A stretch of DNA of 63,788 nt, from contig JBDTRY010000002.1 of assembly GCA_039931435.1 (NCBI GenBank), positions 1 to 63,788 on the forward strand, written 5' to 3'. This DNA is from JBDTRY01 sp039931435 (GTDB lineage: Bacteria > Acidobacteriota > Thermoanaerobaculia > Gp7-AA8). Shown piece after piece: positions 17,984 through 27,354 of the stretch (position 1 is the first letter of the stretch; each line of letters begins with the position of its first letter). A program made the position numbers and the translations under genes. The notes under the pieces are model-generated. The model was not told the DNA's origin, searched no databases, and saw only the letters and a program-made list of their open reading frames with translations.

Positions 17984-19570
17984 TCATTCCGGCGCCTTCT
18001 TCCCGCGGATCGTCTCCAGCATCTTCGTCGCGTTCACGTTTCCGGGAGCGATGGCCAGGACCTTCTCGTAGTTCGCGATCGCTCCGTCGTGATCTCCCGT
18101 CGACTCCAGAGCTTCTCCGAGACTGTCGTAGGCGTTGGCCGACGCCGGAAACATTTCCACGTTCAAGGTGAAGATGGCTACGGCTTCGACCTTCTTTCCC
18201 TCCTTCAGAAGCTGATATCCGAGGGCGTTCAATTGCGGTTCGCTGAAGTTCCACTTCCCGGATTCCGATTTCCTGAGACTGCGGTACGCGGCGACGACTT
18301 CGTCGATGGAGTGTTTCGACAGGAGCTCGCCAAGGTGTGTGGCAATGGAAGGAAGTGCTCCAGCAGGAGTGGGTAGAACGTGGCCCGTCTTCACCCGGAG
18401 GTCGATCCGGTGAATGTTTGCGAAGTCTGTGAGCGGATTGCCTTGCAGGACCAGAAAACTGGCTTCGCACCCATCAGTCAGGCATCCGATCTTCCTCTTC
18501 GGAAATACCAGCCGCGCGGAGTCCATGGTAGCCATGCGCAGGAGCTGGAGATCCGAGAACACTCCCAGCCGGCGCACGTTCTCGATTTCGTCGACGACCG
18601 AGTGCGAACTGTCTGTGCCAAGGGCCACCCTCACGCCGGCCTGGCGAAGCAGGGCGAGGTTGCCTGCATGAAGCGAATCAATGTCGGATATCCCTGGAGT
18701 GGGACGGTGACTGAGCGTAGTCGTGACCACCCAGACACCTTTTTCGGCCGCCAGCTGCGCGTCGGCTGGTGTAAGCGGCTCCAGCGGCAGATGTGCGATG
18801 TCGTCCGCTCCGGCCAGTACGGCATTCCTGAAATCCGCGGCAGTGTCGATGTGCACACTCACGGGAAGCCCGGCAGCGTGGGCGCGACGAACGACGGCCT
18901 TGAGGACGGCCGGCGACAGACCGCGCTTTCCATAGAACGCCGGGTCCTTCCTCCGCTTCTCATACTCCTCGGAGTGCTCGAGGTACGCTTTGATGACCGC
19001 GGGCTTCGAGGCCAGGATGGCCGGCCAGATCTCACTCAGTTCTTTCTCATTGTCGGCGATCCAGTAGGCCTGATTGCGCATGCGCGCCGGCGGCCACTTC
19101 AACTGCGCGGCAACGGCGTCGAAAATCTGAACAGGGTGGCCCCCGCTGGACGTGATGCCGGCGCCGGCCCAGGCCACGTCCACACTCTCCGCATTGTTCA
19201 CCAGCGGCCGCACGGCGTCGGTGAGTTCGAGAACCCCGTTGAGATTGCGGGCGTAGAAGATGCCCTGAGAGAGATAGCGATCGAGTGGGGCGTCGAAGGT
19301 TGCGGTGAACTCATGCGTGTGTGCCTCCGCAAAAGGGGGAATGACGTAGCCGCCGTGCAGATCGACCGTTTCCGTCTCGCCCTGAAACTGCCCGCGGAGG
19401 GTTCCTTCGACTGAATAGACTTCCTGGTCCACGAATGTTTTACCGTCGAACCAGTGCCCGTTGATGAAGCGGCGGTTGCCGTGCGCAAACAGCAGCGATG
19501 GCAATAAAAGCATGACCGCGGCCATAACAAATTGACATTTGTCGATATTGTACGCGTAGCGAGTTTTCAT
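17984..19570 (-). CDS. Secreted amidohydrolase with C-terminal TPRs
   Basis: Exported metal-dependent hydrolase of 528 residues. It has an N-terminal signal (MKTRYAYN... then a VMLLLPSLLFA core), a TIM-barrel amidohydrolase domain with the metal-binding HTH motif at about residues 84-86, later histidines in SVHIDT and DIAHLPLEP, and the LGTDSS aspartate. Two or three TPR-like helices follow (about 455-520). It sits 20 bases after the M56 gene and is the third gene of the BlaI operon. A TGACA-TT-TGTCG dyad lies in its first codons (19533-19544). A start at the internal methionine 16 would put that dyad in the leader but would remove the positive N-region, so I keep 19570. The substrate is unknown; imidazolonepropionase- or dipeptidase-like chemistry is possible. 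Confidence 0.88.
   Translation of the reverse strand: MKTRYAYNIDKCQFVMAAVMLLLPSLLFAHGNRRFINGHWFDGKTFVDQEVYSVEGTLRGQFQGETETVDLHGGYVIPPFAEAHTHEFTATFDAPLDRYLSQGIFYARNLNGVLELTDAVRPLVNNAESVDVAWAGAGITSSGGHPVQIFDAVAAQLKWPPARMRNQAYWIADNEKELSEIWPAILASKPAVIKAYLEHSEEYEKRRKDPAFYGKRGLSPAVLKAVVRRAHAAGLPVSVHIDTAADFRNAVLAGADDIAHLPLEPLTPADAQLAAEKGVWVVTTTLSHRPTPGISDIDSLHAGNLALLRQAGVRVALGTDSSHSVVDEIENVRRLGVFSDLQLLRMATMDSARLVFPKRKIGCLTDGCEASFLVLQGNPLTDFANIHRIDLRVKTGHVLPTPAGALPSIATHLGELLSKHSIDEVVAAYRSLRKSESGKWNFSEPQLNALGYQLLKEGKKVEAVAIFTLNVEMFPASANAYDSLGEALESTGDHDGAIANYEKVLAIAPGNVNATKMLETIRGKKAPE
19533..19544. promoter_or_regulatory. Second candidate BlaI dyad, inside the amidohydrolase start
   Basis: TGACA-TT-TGTCG matches the dyad at the blaI promoter (TGACA-GA-TGTCA) in half-sites and spacing, with one mismatch. 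It lies within the first 13 codons of the third operon gene. It could tune that gene separately. This is inferred from symmetry only. Confidence 0.5.
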
Positions 19571-19590
19571 GAGTGGGTTGATTCCTTCTC

Positions 19591-20685
19591 TCAGTGATGT
19601 GAGATGTGTGCGGTGTGGTCGTGATGGGCGGCTCGATGCAGCCCGGGCAGGAGGAGCAGTGAGGCGGCGAGGATCAGGGCCACTTCCAGGCCCAGAAGCC
19701 GGCGCCGGCGCCGGCGCTGAATCGATTCATCGGAGAGGCGGAGAACCCGTGGCGCCAGAGGATGCTGGCGGCGAGGGGAGATGCCAAGGACGGGGAATGG
19801 ATCACGGCCGGCGGAACGGGCAGCTTCGATGAGGGACAGCGAATATCCGCGGCTGTCGGCGACGGCTTCGGCCAGTACCCTGTCATCGCAACGCTCTTCC
19901 CGAGCCGCCCGCAGTTGCCGGACGAGAAGGTGGAAGACCGGGTTCCACCAATAGAAGGCGCCGAGGATGGCCTCCAGCCAGTTCACGGAGAGGTCCACCG
20001 AGGCAAGGTGGGCCATCTCGTGCGCCAGGATGTCGCGCAGGACGTTCTGATCCCCGCGGAGCGGTCCATCTCGTTGATCCATGACCCCGTCGCCTTCCAG
20101 GGCGAGCGCGGCTGGCGAGGGACCCGTTGCAGAGGCGACGGGTTCTGATGAGCGCAGATATGCGGCCCGGGCCGGAAGGACAATCACCGGACGCGTCGGC
20201 CCGGCAATGAAGGGCACCCTCGTTTCTTCGGATTGCACTACACGTGGCGACCGCACACCGAACCTCGCCGCCAGTTCGCTGACGATCGTATTCACGTCCG
20301 CCGTGGCTCGGCGGGAACGGGAAATCATCCGCAGCAAGCGCGCCTGACGGACCGCGATGAGTATCAACCCAACGACGAAGCCAGCGAGGTGAATGAGCAT
20401 GGCCACAACGATGAACGGCGAGACGAGCAGGTATTTTTCGACAGCCCACATCAGGCTGCTGCCGACGGCGGGGGAGGCGCTGAAGAGACCCGAGGGAAGC
20501 GGGAGCATGGGAGGAACGGCAAATTTGACCAGAGCAAGAAGCAGGAGAGCGTAGCGTAACGTAGAGCTGGCTCGCGGCACGAGGCGTACCGCGCCGAGAA
20601 GCAGCAGGGCCACGGCCACGGCCTGCCAGGTAGCGTGAAAAAGATGAACGGACCACTGTCGAGCGAGTAGGGTGAGGGCGTCCAT
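19591..20685 (-). CDS. M56 (BlaR1-like) membrane metallopeptidase
   Basis: In BlaR1/MecR1 systems such proteases cleave the paired BlaI repressor after a signal. The 364-residue protein has three hydrophobic segments in the first 110 residues, the zinc motif HEMAH at about 222-226, a downstream EERCDD acidic ligand region and one last transmembrane segment. There is no penicillin-binding sensor domain, so the signal is not necessarily a beta-lactam. The tail after the last helix is rich in histidine (7 of the last 15 residues), which could bind metal. It starts two bases after the BlaI stop codon, and the amidohydrolase follows 20 bases later. Confidence 0.92.
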   Translation of the reverse strand: MDALTLLARQWSVHLFHATWQAVAVALLLLGAVRLVPRASSTLRYALLLLALVKFAVPPMLPLPSGLFSASPAVGSSLMWAVEKYLLVSPFIVVAMLIHLAGFVVGLILIAVRQARLLRMISRSRRATADVNTIVSELAARFGVRSPRVVQSEETRVPFIAGPTRPVIVLPARAAYLRSSEPVASATGPSPAALALEGDGVMDQRDGPLRGDQNVLRDILAHEMAHLASVDLSVNWLEAILGAFYWWNPVFHLLVRQLRAAREERCDDRVLAEAVADSRGYSLSLIEAARSAGRDPFPVLGISPRRQHPLAPRVLRLSDESIQRRRRRRLLGLEVALILAASLLLLPGLHRAAHHDHTAHISHH

Positions 20686-20687
20686 GG

Positions 20688-21098
20688 TCAGGGTTTCTTC
20701 CTACGCGTCTGCAGCCGGTCCACCATGCTCCGCAACTCCCTGGCCTCGGCGTCGGTCGGCGGGCGCACCGAGAGAAGCGTGGAGACAAGAGCGGCCGGGT
20801 CATCGTGAAAGACGCGGTCCAGGAGACGGGCGATCACACCCTTGTACGTGACATCGGCGGGCACGGTTGCAGAGTAGAGAAACGTCTTCCCTTTCTCTCC
20901 CTTTCGCCGCGTGACGAGCCCGCGCATTTCCAGTCTCCTCAGAAGCGTGGAGATTGACGCGTGGGTGATAGGACGAAACCTCTGCAGAGCTTCACGGACC
21001 GAGTTCGTATCCATCTCCCCACGTTCATGAAGCAGGACCAGAATCTCCAGTTCGGACTCGGGCGGAGGTGGAGGCGCCGGAGGTCGCTTTCGGGCCAT
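20688..21098 (-). CDS. BlaI/MecI/CopY family transcriptional repressor
   Basis: The 136-residue winged-helix repressor has the typical pattern SELEILVLLHERGEMDTNSVREAL, then THASISTLLRRLEMRGLVTRRKGEKGKTFLYSA for the recognition helix and wing, and a C-terminal dimerisation helix. Such repressors block their own operon until the partner M56 protease destroys them. It is the first gene of a three-gene operon with the M56 peptidase and the amidohydrolase. It likely has a leaderless mRNA: the -10 ends six bases before the ATG and there is no Shine-Dalgarno. Confidence 0.93.
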   Translation of the reverse strand: MARKRPPAPPPPPESELEILVLLHERGEMDTNSVREALQRFRPITHASISTLLRRLEMRGLVTRRKGEKGKTFLYSATVPADVTYKGVIARLLDRVFHDDPAALVSTLLSVRPPTDAEARELRSMVDRLQTRRKKP

Positions 21099-21104
21099 CG
21101 ATGA

Positions 21105-21133
21105 AATGTAGAAGTGAAATTGACAGATGTCAA
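21105..21133 (-). promoter_or_regulatory. Promoter of the blaI operon
   Basis: On the minus strand, TTGACA (21133-21128) and TACATT (21110-21105) are separated by exactly 17 bases. The -10 ends six bases before the ATG, so transcription should begin at or beside the start codon, giving a leaderless message. Confidence 0.85.
21121..21132. promoter_or_regulatory. Candidate BlaI operator dyad
   Basis: TGACA-GA-TGTCA is a perfect 5+2+5 inverted repeat that overlaps the -35 hexamer of the blaI promoter, the expected place for autorepression. Classical BlaI boxes are TACA/TGTA dyads; the sequence here is related but different. Confidence 0.75.
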
Positions 21134-21164
21134 GTTACGATCTAAGCGTGAACGTGAGGTTGCA

Positions 21165-21300
21165 GGATCGTGCCTCTCCTCGTGGCAACCGGGAAGGTGG
21201 AAGAGATCCTTCGCTCGACGCTTCAGGATGACATGCCGCGGAAGTCGTGTCATTCACGCCACACCTGCGCCTGTGCGGTTCCACCGCTCGGGATGACCAG
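21165..21300 (+). repeat. Dispersed intergenic repeat, family A, copy 4
   Basis: This is a well-preserved copy: GCAACCGGGAAGGTGGAAG, GATCCTTCGCTCGACGC, AGGATGACATGCC, GAAGTCGTGTCATTCACGCC and CGCTCGGGATGACC. It fits copy 2 over more than 100 bases in the opposite orientation. Confidence 0.75.
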
Positions 21301-21371
21301 TTTCCCGAGAGGGTGAAGCGCGTTCTAATCGAGGTGTCGAGCGAAGATCTCACAGCAGTTTTCTGCCAGCG

Positions 21372-21620
21372 ATGAAGGCCTCGGTCGAACGGATTACACC
21401 GCAGGGAACGATTCGCTTCCTGTCACCCGTTCCTTTTGTATGGGATCCCGAGCACATCATCATCGGTCCGGATGGATTGCCATGGGTGGGAAGCGGCACC
21501 CGGACTCCAGCGGAGATCATGGAGATCGACCGGAGCGTTCGTTTCAGGCCGGTCGGCTACGGTCTGAGCTGGCCTGAAGTTCTTCAATCAGCCGAGTCTT
21601 GCAACCTGCTTGTCCAGTAA
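21372..21620 (+). pseudogene. Remnant of a beta-propeller (Vgb/NHL-like) protein
   Basis: The 82 codons read VERITPQGTIRFLSPVP, then IIIGPDGLPWVGSGT and IMEIDRS. This resembles one and a half blades of a streptogramin-lyase-like (Vgb) propeller, in which GPDG-x-x-W recurs. No signal peptide and no further blades are present upstream or downstream, so it is probably a decayed fragment. Alternatively it is a chance ORF. Confidence 0.45.
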
Positions 21621-21639
21621 CGGCCAACGTTCCCGTTCA

Positions 21640-21668
21640 TTGACGCATCTGTCACGTCTCTGTAGGAT
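21640..21668 (+). promoter_or_regulatory. Promoter of the first Ser/Thr kinase
   Basis: TTGACG (21640-21645) and TAGGAT (21663-21668) are 17 bases apart, 23 bases before the TTG start. TGAC-N6-GTCA (21641-21654) overlaps the -35, echoing the blaI dyad (TGAC-N4-GTCA). Confidence 0.65.
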
Positions 21669-21691
21669 CGACTTCCCTGCGGAGGCAACAC

Positions 21692-23905
21692 TTGCTTGGA
21701 AAAACGATCTCGCATTACCAGATCACCTCGCAGCTTGGCAGCGGGGGTATGGGTGTGGTCTATGAGGCAGAGGACTCTCACCTCGGCCGCCGCGTGGCCC
21801 TGAAGTTTCTTCCCGAAGCTATGGCCATGAACGAGGCCGCGCTGCAGCGTTTTCAGCGCGAGGCCCGTGCCGCCTCGGCTCTGAATCATCCGGGCATCTG
21901 TACCATTCACGGCATCGAGCAGCACGAAGGCAATCACTTCATCGTCATGGAGCTCCTCGAGGGCGAAACGCTGTCGGAGGTAATCCGTCGCGGACCGCTG
22001 GAGATCTCCGTGCTGCTGGAGATGGCCATTCAGATCGTCGATGCCCTGGAGTCGGCGCACGCCAAAGGCATCGTCCATCGGGATCTCAAACCGGCCAACA
22101 TTTTCGTCAACTCACGGAATCAGGTGAAGATCCTCGACTTTGGCCTGGCCAAGATCGATGTGAGCAAGAAGCCAGGCGACGGCGATGGATCGGCCATGGT
22201 CACTGCCGTTCGTCAGGAGGAGCTCACCCAGCAGGGCTCCACGATCGGAACGATCTCCTATATGTCGCCGGAACAGGCCCGCGGACAACTGACGGACGCG
22301 CGTACGGATCTATTCTCTTTCGGAACGGTCCTCTACCAGATGGCCACAGGAGTCCTGCCGTTCCAGGGGGACACGTCCGCGGTGATCTTCGACTTCATCC
22401 TCAACCGCGAGCCTCGCGAGATCGTCGAGGTCAATCCGAACCTTCCCGCGGCGCTGAATGGCATCATCATCAAAGCGCTGGAAAAAGACCGGTCGCTGCG
22501 TTACCAGACGGCCACCGATCTGAAAACCGATCTTCTTCGATTGCGAAGAAAACTCGACTCCGGATCCCGTCCCTCTGCCTCGTCAGATTCGAGACGAGCC
22601 GCCGGAGAGAGCGAAAGCGTGGCCCGGTCCATCGCCGTACTCTATTTTGAAAACCTGAGCGGCGTGAACGACGACGAGTATCTGAGAGATGGCGTGACCG
22701 AGGACATCATCACCGAGCTTTCCAAGATCAAAGGGCTGAAGACGTTTTCCAGAACGGCGGTGCTCTCGTTCCGCGACAAGGAAGTATCCACGGATCAGAT
22801 CGGACGGCAGCTCGGCGCCGCCTACATTCTCACGGGAAGCATCCGCCGCTCGGGCGTGCGCCTGCGCATCAACACGCAACTGGTGGATACGCAGACAGAC
22901 TTTCCTCTCTGGTCGGAACGATACGACCGGGAGATGAAGGACGTATTCGAGCTGCAGGACGAGATCGCGCACAAGATTGCCGACGCCTTGCGCATCACGC
23001 TCTCTCCTCAGGAACAGAAAGCCATCGCCCAGAAGCCGACGGAGAACGTGCAGGCCTACGACATCTACCTTCGGGCCAAGAGCTACGAGCGGCGGCGCAC
23101 GAGGCAGGACCTGGAGTTCGCTCTGCAGGTCTACGAAAATGCTATCGCTCTCGATCCGAATTTTGCGCTGGCCCATGCCGGGATCGCCAACGTCTGCACG
23201 TTGTACTACTTCGATTACGGGCGGTCCGAGAAGTGGATGCAACGGGCCATGGCCGCGGCCGAACGTGCCCGGGAGCTGGGACAGGGTCAGCCGGAAGTGC
23301 TCATGGCCGAGGCCTGGATCCGCTACAAGGAAGGGCGCCACGACGAGGCGCAGGAACTGGTCGGGAGAGCAATCGCTCAGAAGCCGGACTGTGAGGGCGC
23401 CTATTACCTGCTCGGCCGTTCCCTGTTCAGCGTGGGCAAGTATCAGGAGCTGGTGGACATGGCCGAGCGGGCCCTGGAAGCCGCCGGTGACGACTACAAC
23501 GTCTTCGTTCCGATCATGAACACCCTGGCGGCCATGGGCAAAGAGGAGCAGCACCGCAACATCCGGCAGCGGGCCATACTCACCCTGGAAGGGCAGATCA
23601 TGAAGGTACCGGAAGACGCCCGTGCCCGATCGCTGCTGGCTTCGTACTACGCAGAACTGAATCGTCCCGAGGATGCCAAACGGGAAATGCAGTTCGCGGT
23701 GACGCTCCGTCCCAACGACCCCACGCTGTATTACAACTGCGCCTGTACCTACACGAAGTTGTTGATGAAGTCGGAGGCGCTTGAGTCACTGAAGCGTGCC
23801 TCCGAGGCAGGGTACAAGGACACGGAGTGGGTGCGTCGCGATCCCGACCTCGAGGCCCTGCATGGCGACCCCGAATTCGAGCGGCTCTATCCTGCCAGCA
23901 GCTGA
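21692..23905 (+). CDS. Ser/Thr protein kinase with TolB/FlgO-like domain and TPRs (A)
   Basis: The 737-residue signalling kinase has the kinase domain at about residues 8-285, with the glycine loop [13 protein letters not shown], catalytic [10 protein letters not shown] and DFGLAK. The activation segment ends in [15 protein letters not shown] TolB/FlgO-like domain follows (about 312-435, [12 protein letters not shown] to [15 protein letters not shown]), then TPRs (about 450-735) closing with the [17 protein letters not shown] signature. There is no transmembrane segment, so it should be cytoplasmic. The TTG start is preceded by GGAGG at a spacing of 8. It is followed 13 bases later by a close paralogue. 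Confidence 0.94.
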   Translation: MLGKTISHYQITSQLGSGGMGVVYEAEDSHLGRRVALKFLPEAMAMNEAALQRFQREARAASALNHPGICTIHGIEQHEGNHFIVMELLEGETLSEVIRRGPLEISVLLEMAIQIVDALESAHAKGIVHRDLKPANIFVNSRNQVKILDFGLAKIDVSKKPGDGDGSAMVTAVRQEELTQQGSTIGTISYMSPEQARGQLTDARTDLFSFGTVLYQMATGVLPFQGDTSAVIFDFILNREPREIVEVNPNLPAALNGIIIKALEKDRSLRYQTATDLKTDLLRLRRKLDSGSRPSASSDSRRAAGESESVARSIAVLYFENLSGVNDDEYLRDGVTEDIITELSKIKGLKTFSRTAVLSFRDKEVSTDQIGRQLGAAYILTGSIRRSGVRLRINTQLVDTQTDFPLWSERYDREMKDVFELQDEIAHKIADALRITLSPQEQKAIAQKPTENVQAYDIYLRAKSYERRRTRQDLEFALQVYENAIALDPNFALAHAGIANVCTLYYFDYGRSEKWMQRAMAAAERARELGQGQPEVLMAEAWIRYKEGRHDEAQELVGRAIAQKPDCEGAYYLLGRSLFSVGKYQELVDMAERALEAAGDDYNVFVPIMNTLAAMGKEEQHRNIRQRAILTLEGQIMKVPEDARARSLLASYYAELNRPEDAKREMQFAVTLRPNDPTLYYNCACTYTKLLMKSEALESLKRASEAGYKDTEWVRRDPDLEALHGDPEFERLYPASS

Positions 23906-23918
23906 GGGGAACGACGTC

Positions 23919-26123
23919 ATGATCGGCCAGGACATCTCACACTACCGCGTTCTCTCGCAGCTCGGCCAGGGCGGCATGGGCGTGGTTTACGAAGCAGAAG
24001 ACACGAAGCTCGGACGGAGAGTGGCCCTGAAGTTTCTCCCGCCGGAGATGGCCAACGACGATGCCGCCCTGCAGCGCTTCCAGCGTGAAGCGCGCGCGGC
24101 ATCCGCGCTGAATCATCCGGGAATCTGTACGGTCTACGCCATCGAACAGCACGGCCGCGAACACTTCATCGTCATGGAACTGCTGGAGGGTGAGACGCTG
24201 GCCGAGCTCATTCGCCGAGGTCCTGCGGAGATCGGCTCGTTGCTCAACGTGGCCATCGAGATCGCGGACGCACTCGAGTCCGCTCATACGAGAGGGATCG
24301 TTCATCGCGATCTCAAACCGGCGAACATTTTCATCAATGGACGTGGTCAGGCCAAGATCCTCGACTTCGGCCTGGCGAAGATCGAGGCCTCGCGAAGCGG
24401 CGGGGACGGTGGATCAGCGATGGTCACTGCAGTGCGGCCCGACGAGCTGACCAAGGCGGGTTCCACGATCGGCACCGTGTCCTACATGTCGCCGGAGCAG
24501 GCTCGCGGCCAGCTCACGGACGCCCGCACCGATCTGTTTTCGCTGGGCACGGTCCTCTACCAGATGGCAACTGGCGTCCTTCCATTTCAGGGCGAAACGT
24601 CGGCGGTGATCTTCGATTCCCTGCTCAATCGCGAGCCTGCATCCGTCGTTCAGGTCAATCCTTCACTGCCACCTCAGTTGGGGATGATTCTGTCCAAAGC
24701 CCTGGAGAAGGACCGCAGTCTGCGCTATCAGACAGCCACGGAGATGAAGACCGACTTTCTCCGCCTGCGCCGTGATCTGGATTCCGGCGACCGCCAGGCG
24801 ACCTCGCTGTCGGACTCACGCGGCGGACAGAAGCAGTCGGAGCGGTCCATCGCCGTGCTCTATTTCGAAAATCTCAGCGGCATCAAGGAAGACGAATATC
24901 TGCGAGACGGTGTAACCGAGGACATCATCACGGAGTTGTCCAAGATCAAAGGATTGAAGTCCTACTCCCGCACAGCGGTGATGGGATTCCGGGACAAGAG
25001 TGCCACGACGACACAGGTCGGTCAGCAGCTGGGAGCGGCGTACGTTCTCACCGGCAGCATCCGCCGCTCGGGAATGCGTCTGCGTATCAACGCTCAACTC
25101 GTTGACGCAGCGACAGATTTTCCGCTCTGGTCGGAACGCTACGATCGGGAAATGAAAGACGTCTTCGAGCTCCAGGACGAAATCGCGCACAAGATCGCCG
25201 ACGCCCTGCGGGTGACACTGACACCGCAGGAGCAGGAAGCTATCGCCTCCAAGCCTACGCAGAACCTGCAGGCCTACGACCAATATCTTCGTGGCAAGAG
25301 CTACGCCCGACGGAACACGAGGCAGGATATCGAGTTCGCATTGCAGATGTTCGAGAATGCCGTGGCTCTCGACCCGAACTTTTCTCTGGCCTGGGCGGCG
25401 ATCGCCAACGCCTGCGCCCAGAACCACTACGACTACAACCGGAACCGTAATTGGATCGAACGTTCCATCGCTGCCAGCCAGCGAGCCACCTCGCTCAATC
25501 GGGACGCTCCTGAAGTGCTCGTGGCAGAAGGCTGGATCCTGTACGCCGAGGGAAAGTTCGACGACGCCGTGCGCAGGGTGCGAGAGGCGATCAGCCGCAA
25601 GTCCGACTGCGAGGCCGCGTACTACCTTCTGGGGCGAACACTCTTTGCCGCCGGTCGCTATCAGGAAGTCGTGGATATGACCGAGGAGGCCGTAGCCGCG
25701 TCTGGTGAGGACTACAACATCTATGTGCCGATCCTCAACGCCGCCGGGGCCATCGGCAAGAGCGAAGTATCGAGGAACATTCAGCAGCTCACAGTCCAGG
25801 CTCTGGAGGCGCATCTTACGAAGGTGCCCGAGGACGCACGGGCCCGGGCCATCCTCGCCGGCGTGTATGCCGAAGCTGGCCGGGGAGAAGATGCCATGCG
25901 GGAGCTGAATCTGGCCATGGCCCTTCGACCGAATGAAGCGACGGTTCTATACAACATTGCCTGCACCTACTGCCTGCTGGACCGACGTGCGGAAGGGCTG
26001 GCGGCACTTAAAAAATCATGGGAGGCGGGGTTCACGGACTCGAGCTGGGTGCGGAGGGATCCGATGCTCTCCATTCTCCACGACGACCCGGAGTTCGAAC
26101 GGCTGTACCCGGAGACTGCGTAA
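23919..26123 (+). CDS. Ser/Thr protein kinase with TolB/FlgO-like domain and TPRs (B)
   Basis: This is a tandem paralogue of the upstream kinase, 734 residues, collinear over its whole length. It has [29 protein letters not shown], the [12 protein letters not shown] domain from about residue 309, and TPRs ending in [18 protein letters not shown] chose the ATG at 23919 because its first residues (MIGQDISHYRVLSQLG) align with kinase A and GAGGGGA lies upstream; an earlier in-frame start would overlap kinase A. No transmembrane segment is visible. Divergence concentrates in the TPRs, suggesting distinct partners. Confidence 0.94.
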   Translation: MIGQDISHYRVLSQLGQGGMGVVYEAEDTKLGRRVALKFLPPEMANDDAALQRFQREARAASALNHPGICTVYAIEQHGREHFIVMELLEGETLAELIRRGPAEIGSLLNVAIEIADALESAHTRGIVHRDLKPANIFINGRGQAKILDFGLAKIEASRSGGDGGSAMVTAVRPDELTKAGSTIGTVSYMSPEQARGQLTDARTDLFSLGTVLYQMATGVLPFQGETSAVIFDSLLNREPASVVQVNPSLPPQLGMILSKALEKDRSLRYQTATEMKTDFLRLRRDLDSGDRQATSLSDSRGGQKQSERSIAVLYFENLSGIKEDEYLRDGVTEDIITELSKIKGLKSYSRTAVMGFRDKSATTTQVGQQLGAAYVLTGSIRRSGMRLRINAQLVDAATDFPLWSERYDREMKDVFELQDEIAHKIADALRVTLTPQEQEAIASKPTQNLQAYDQYLRGKSYARRNTRQDIEFALQMFENAVALDPNFSLAWAAIANACAQNHYDYNRNRNWIERSIAASQRATSLNRDAPEVLVAEGWILYAEGKFDDAVRRVREAISRKSDCEAAYYLLGRTLFAAGRYQEVVDMTEEAVAASGEDYNIYVPILNAAGAIGKSEVSRNIQQLTVQALEAHLTKVPEDARARAILAGVYAEAGRGEDAMRELNLAMALRPNEATVLYNIACTYCLLDRRAEGLAALKKSWEAGFTDSSWVRRDPMLSILHDDPEFERLYPETA

Positions 26124-26235
26124 GCGTTCCACCTCGGGAACAGTCGCGTTCGGTCGAATGCCTCGGGCAAGGGTGACGATTATGCCTGGCGGCCACTGGC
26201 CTTCGAGCATTTGCGATCGGCATTACCATGAGGGC

Positions 26236-27354
26236 ATGCTCCGAAGGCTGCTCCTCACACTCATCGCCATAGCATCCTGCGCACCCTTGCGAGGTTCGTT
26301 TTCGATTCCCATCCGTCTTTCGCTGCCCGCGGAGTTCAACGCCACCGCTCTCGTAGCTGCCGATTTTGACGGTGATCGTAATCTCGATCTGGCGGTGGCT
26401 GGTGAGTCCGGGCGACTGATCGTTTTTCTCAATAGTGGCAAAGGCGGCTTCCGATCCACAGGACCGTACGATGCCGGCCCTCACCCCTCATCGCTTGCTG
26501 CGGCGGACATGGATGGGGACGGCAACTGCGATCTGGTGGTGGCAAATCATGAGACGCAGTCTCTCACTCTGCTCTCCGGGGACGGCAGGGGTCACTTCTC
26601 TTCACGGCAGCTTCCGGTTCATTCGGAGCCTCATCCACACGCCATCGCCGTCGCGGACTTTGACGGCGACAGGCGCATGGACATCGTCGTTGACAGCTGG
26701 ATGGAAAACCGTCTCATGATCCTTTCCGGGCGGAACGGTTGGCAGGCTCCGGGACTGCCGGTGGAAGTCGGAAGAAAACCGTACTGGAATATCGCTGTTG
26801 CCGATCTCGACGGCGACGGGTCGACCGATATCGTTGTTCCCAATCAGGGGCGCGGTACCGTTTCGGTCCTCCTCGGGGATGGTCATGCTCACCTTCGCCA
26901 TGCCTCCGGATCGCCATTCTCCGCCGGAGCTCTTCCGTTCTCGGTCGCCGTCGGCGATATGAACGGAGATCATCGTCCCGATATCGCCGTTGTCAACTAT
27001 TCAGGGCACGTCAGTGATACCGCAGGCGACGGGCTCACCTGGATACGGAACGACGGACAGGGCCGATTCACCGCCATGCCTGATCGGGTAGCCTCCGGAC
27101 GCTATTCAGCCCGGGTCACGACAGGGGATGTCAACGGCGACGGTTACGACGACGTGGCCTTCAGCAACACAGCGTCGAGAACGGTTTCCATCGTCTACGG
27201 CTCGCGCCGCGGTCCGAGAAATGCCGCCAGCGTCATGACTATGAACGCACCGCACGCACTGCTCCTGGCGGACCTGGACGGGGATGGCCGATCGGATCTG
27301 GCCGTCTCCGGGGATGGTTCGACGGAATTGCGTGTCTACTTTTCACGCCAATGA
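26236..27354 (+). CDS. Secreted FG-GAP/VCBS beta-propeller protein
   Basis: The 372-residue exported protein has a signal peptide (MLRRLLLTLIAIASCAPLRG) followed by about seven FG-GAP repeats. Each has the calcium-loop motif D-x-D-G-D, as in ADFDGDRNLDLAV, ADMDGDGNCDLVV, ADLDGDGSTDIVV and GDMNGDHRPDIAV. Such propellers bind ligands or other proteins outside the cytoplasm; no enzyme motif is seen. An in-frame extension upstream overlaps the kinase gene and lacks a signal, so the ATG at 26236 is preferred. Its stop overlaps the next start (ATGA). Confidence 0.88.
   Translation: MLRRLLLTLIAIASCAPLRGSFSIPIRLSLPAEFNATALVAADFDGDRNLDLAVAGESGRLIVFLNSGKGGFRSTGPYDAGPHPSSLAAADMDGDGNCDLVVANHETQSLTLLSGDGRGHFSSRQLPVHSEPHPHAIAVADFDGDRRMDIVVDSWMENRLMILSGRNGWQAPGLPVEVGRKPYWNIAVADLDGDGSTDIVVPNQGRGTVSVLLGDGHAHLRHASGSPFSAGALPFSVAVGDMNGDHRPDIAVVNYSGHVSDTAGDGLTWIRNDGQGRFTAMPDRVASGRYSARVTTGDVNGDGYDDVAFSNTASRTVSIVYGSRRGPRNAASVMTMNAPHALLLADLDGDGRSDLAVSGDGSTELRVYFSRQ

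Noticed and set aside
18380..19414. 344-codon ORF opposite the amidohydrolase
   Set aside because: Antisense shadow; the minus strand carries the metal-binding motifs and the operon structure.
19591..21098. Beta-lactam resistance locus
   Set aside because: BlaI and M56 are present but there is no beta-lactamase, PBP2a or penicillin-binding sensor domain; the third gene is an amidohydrolase.
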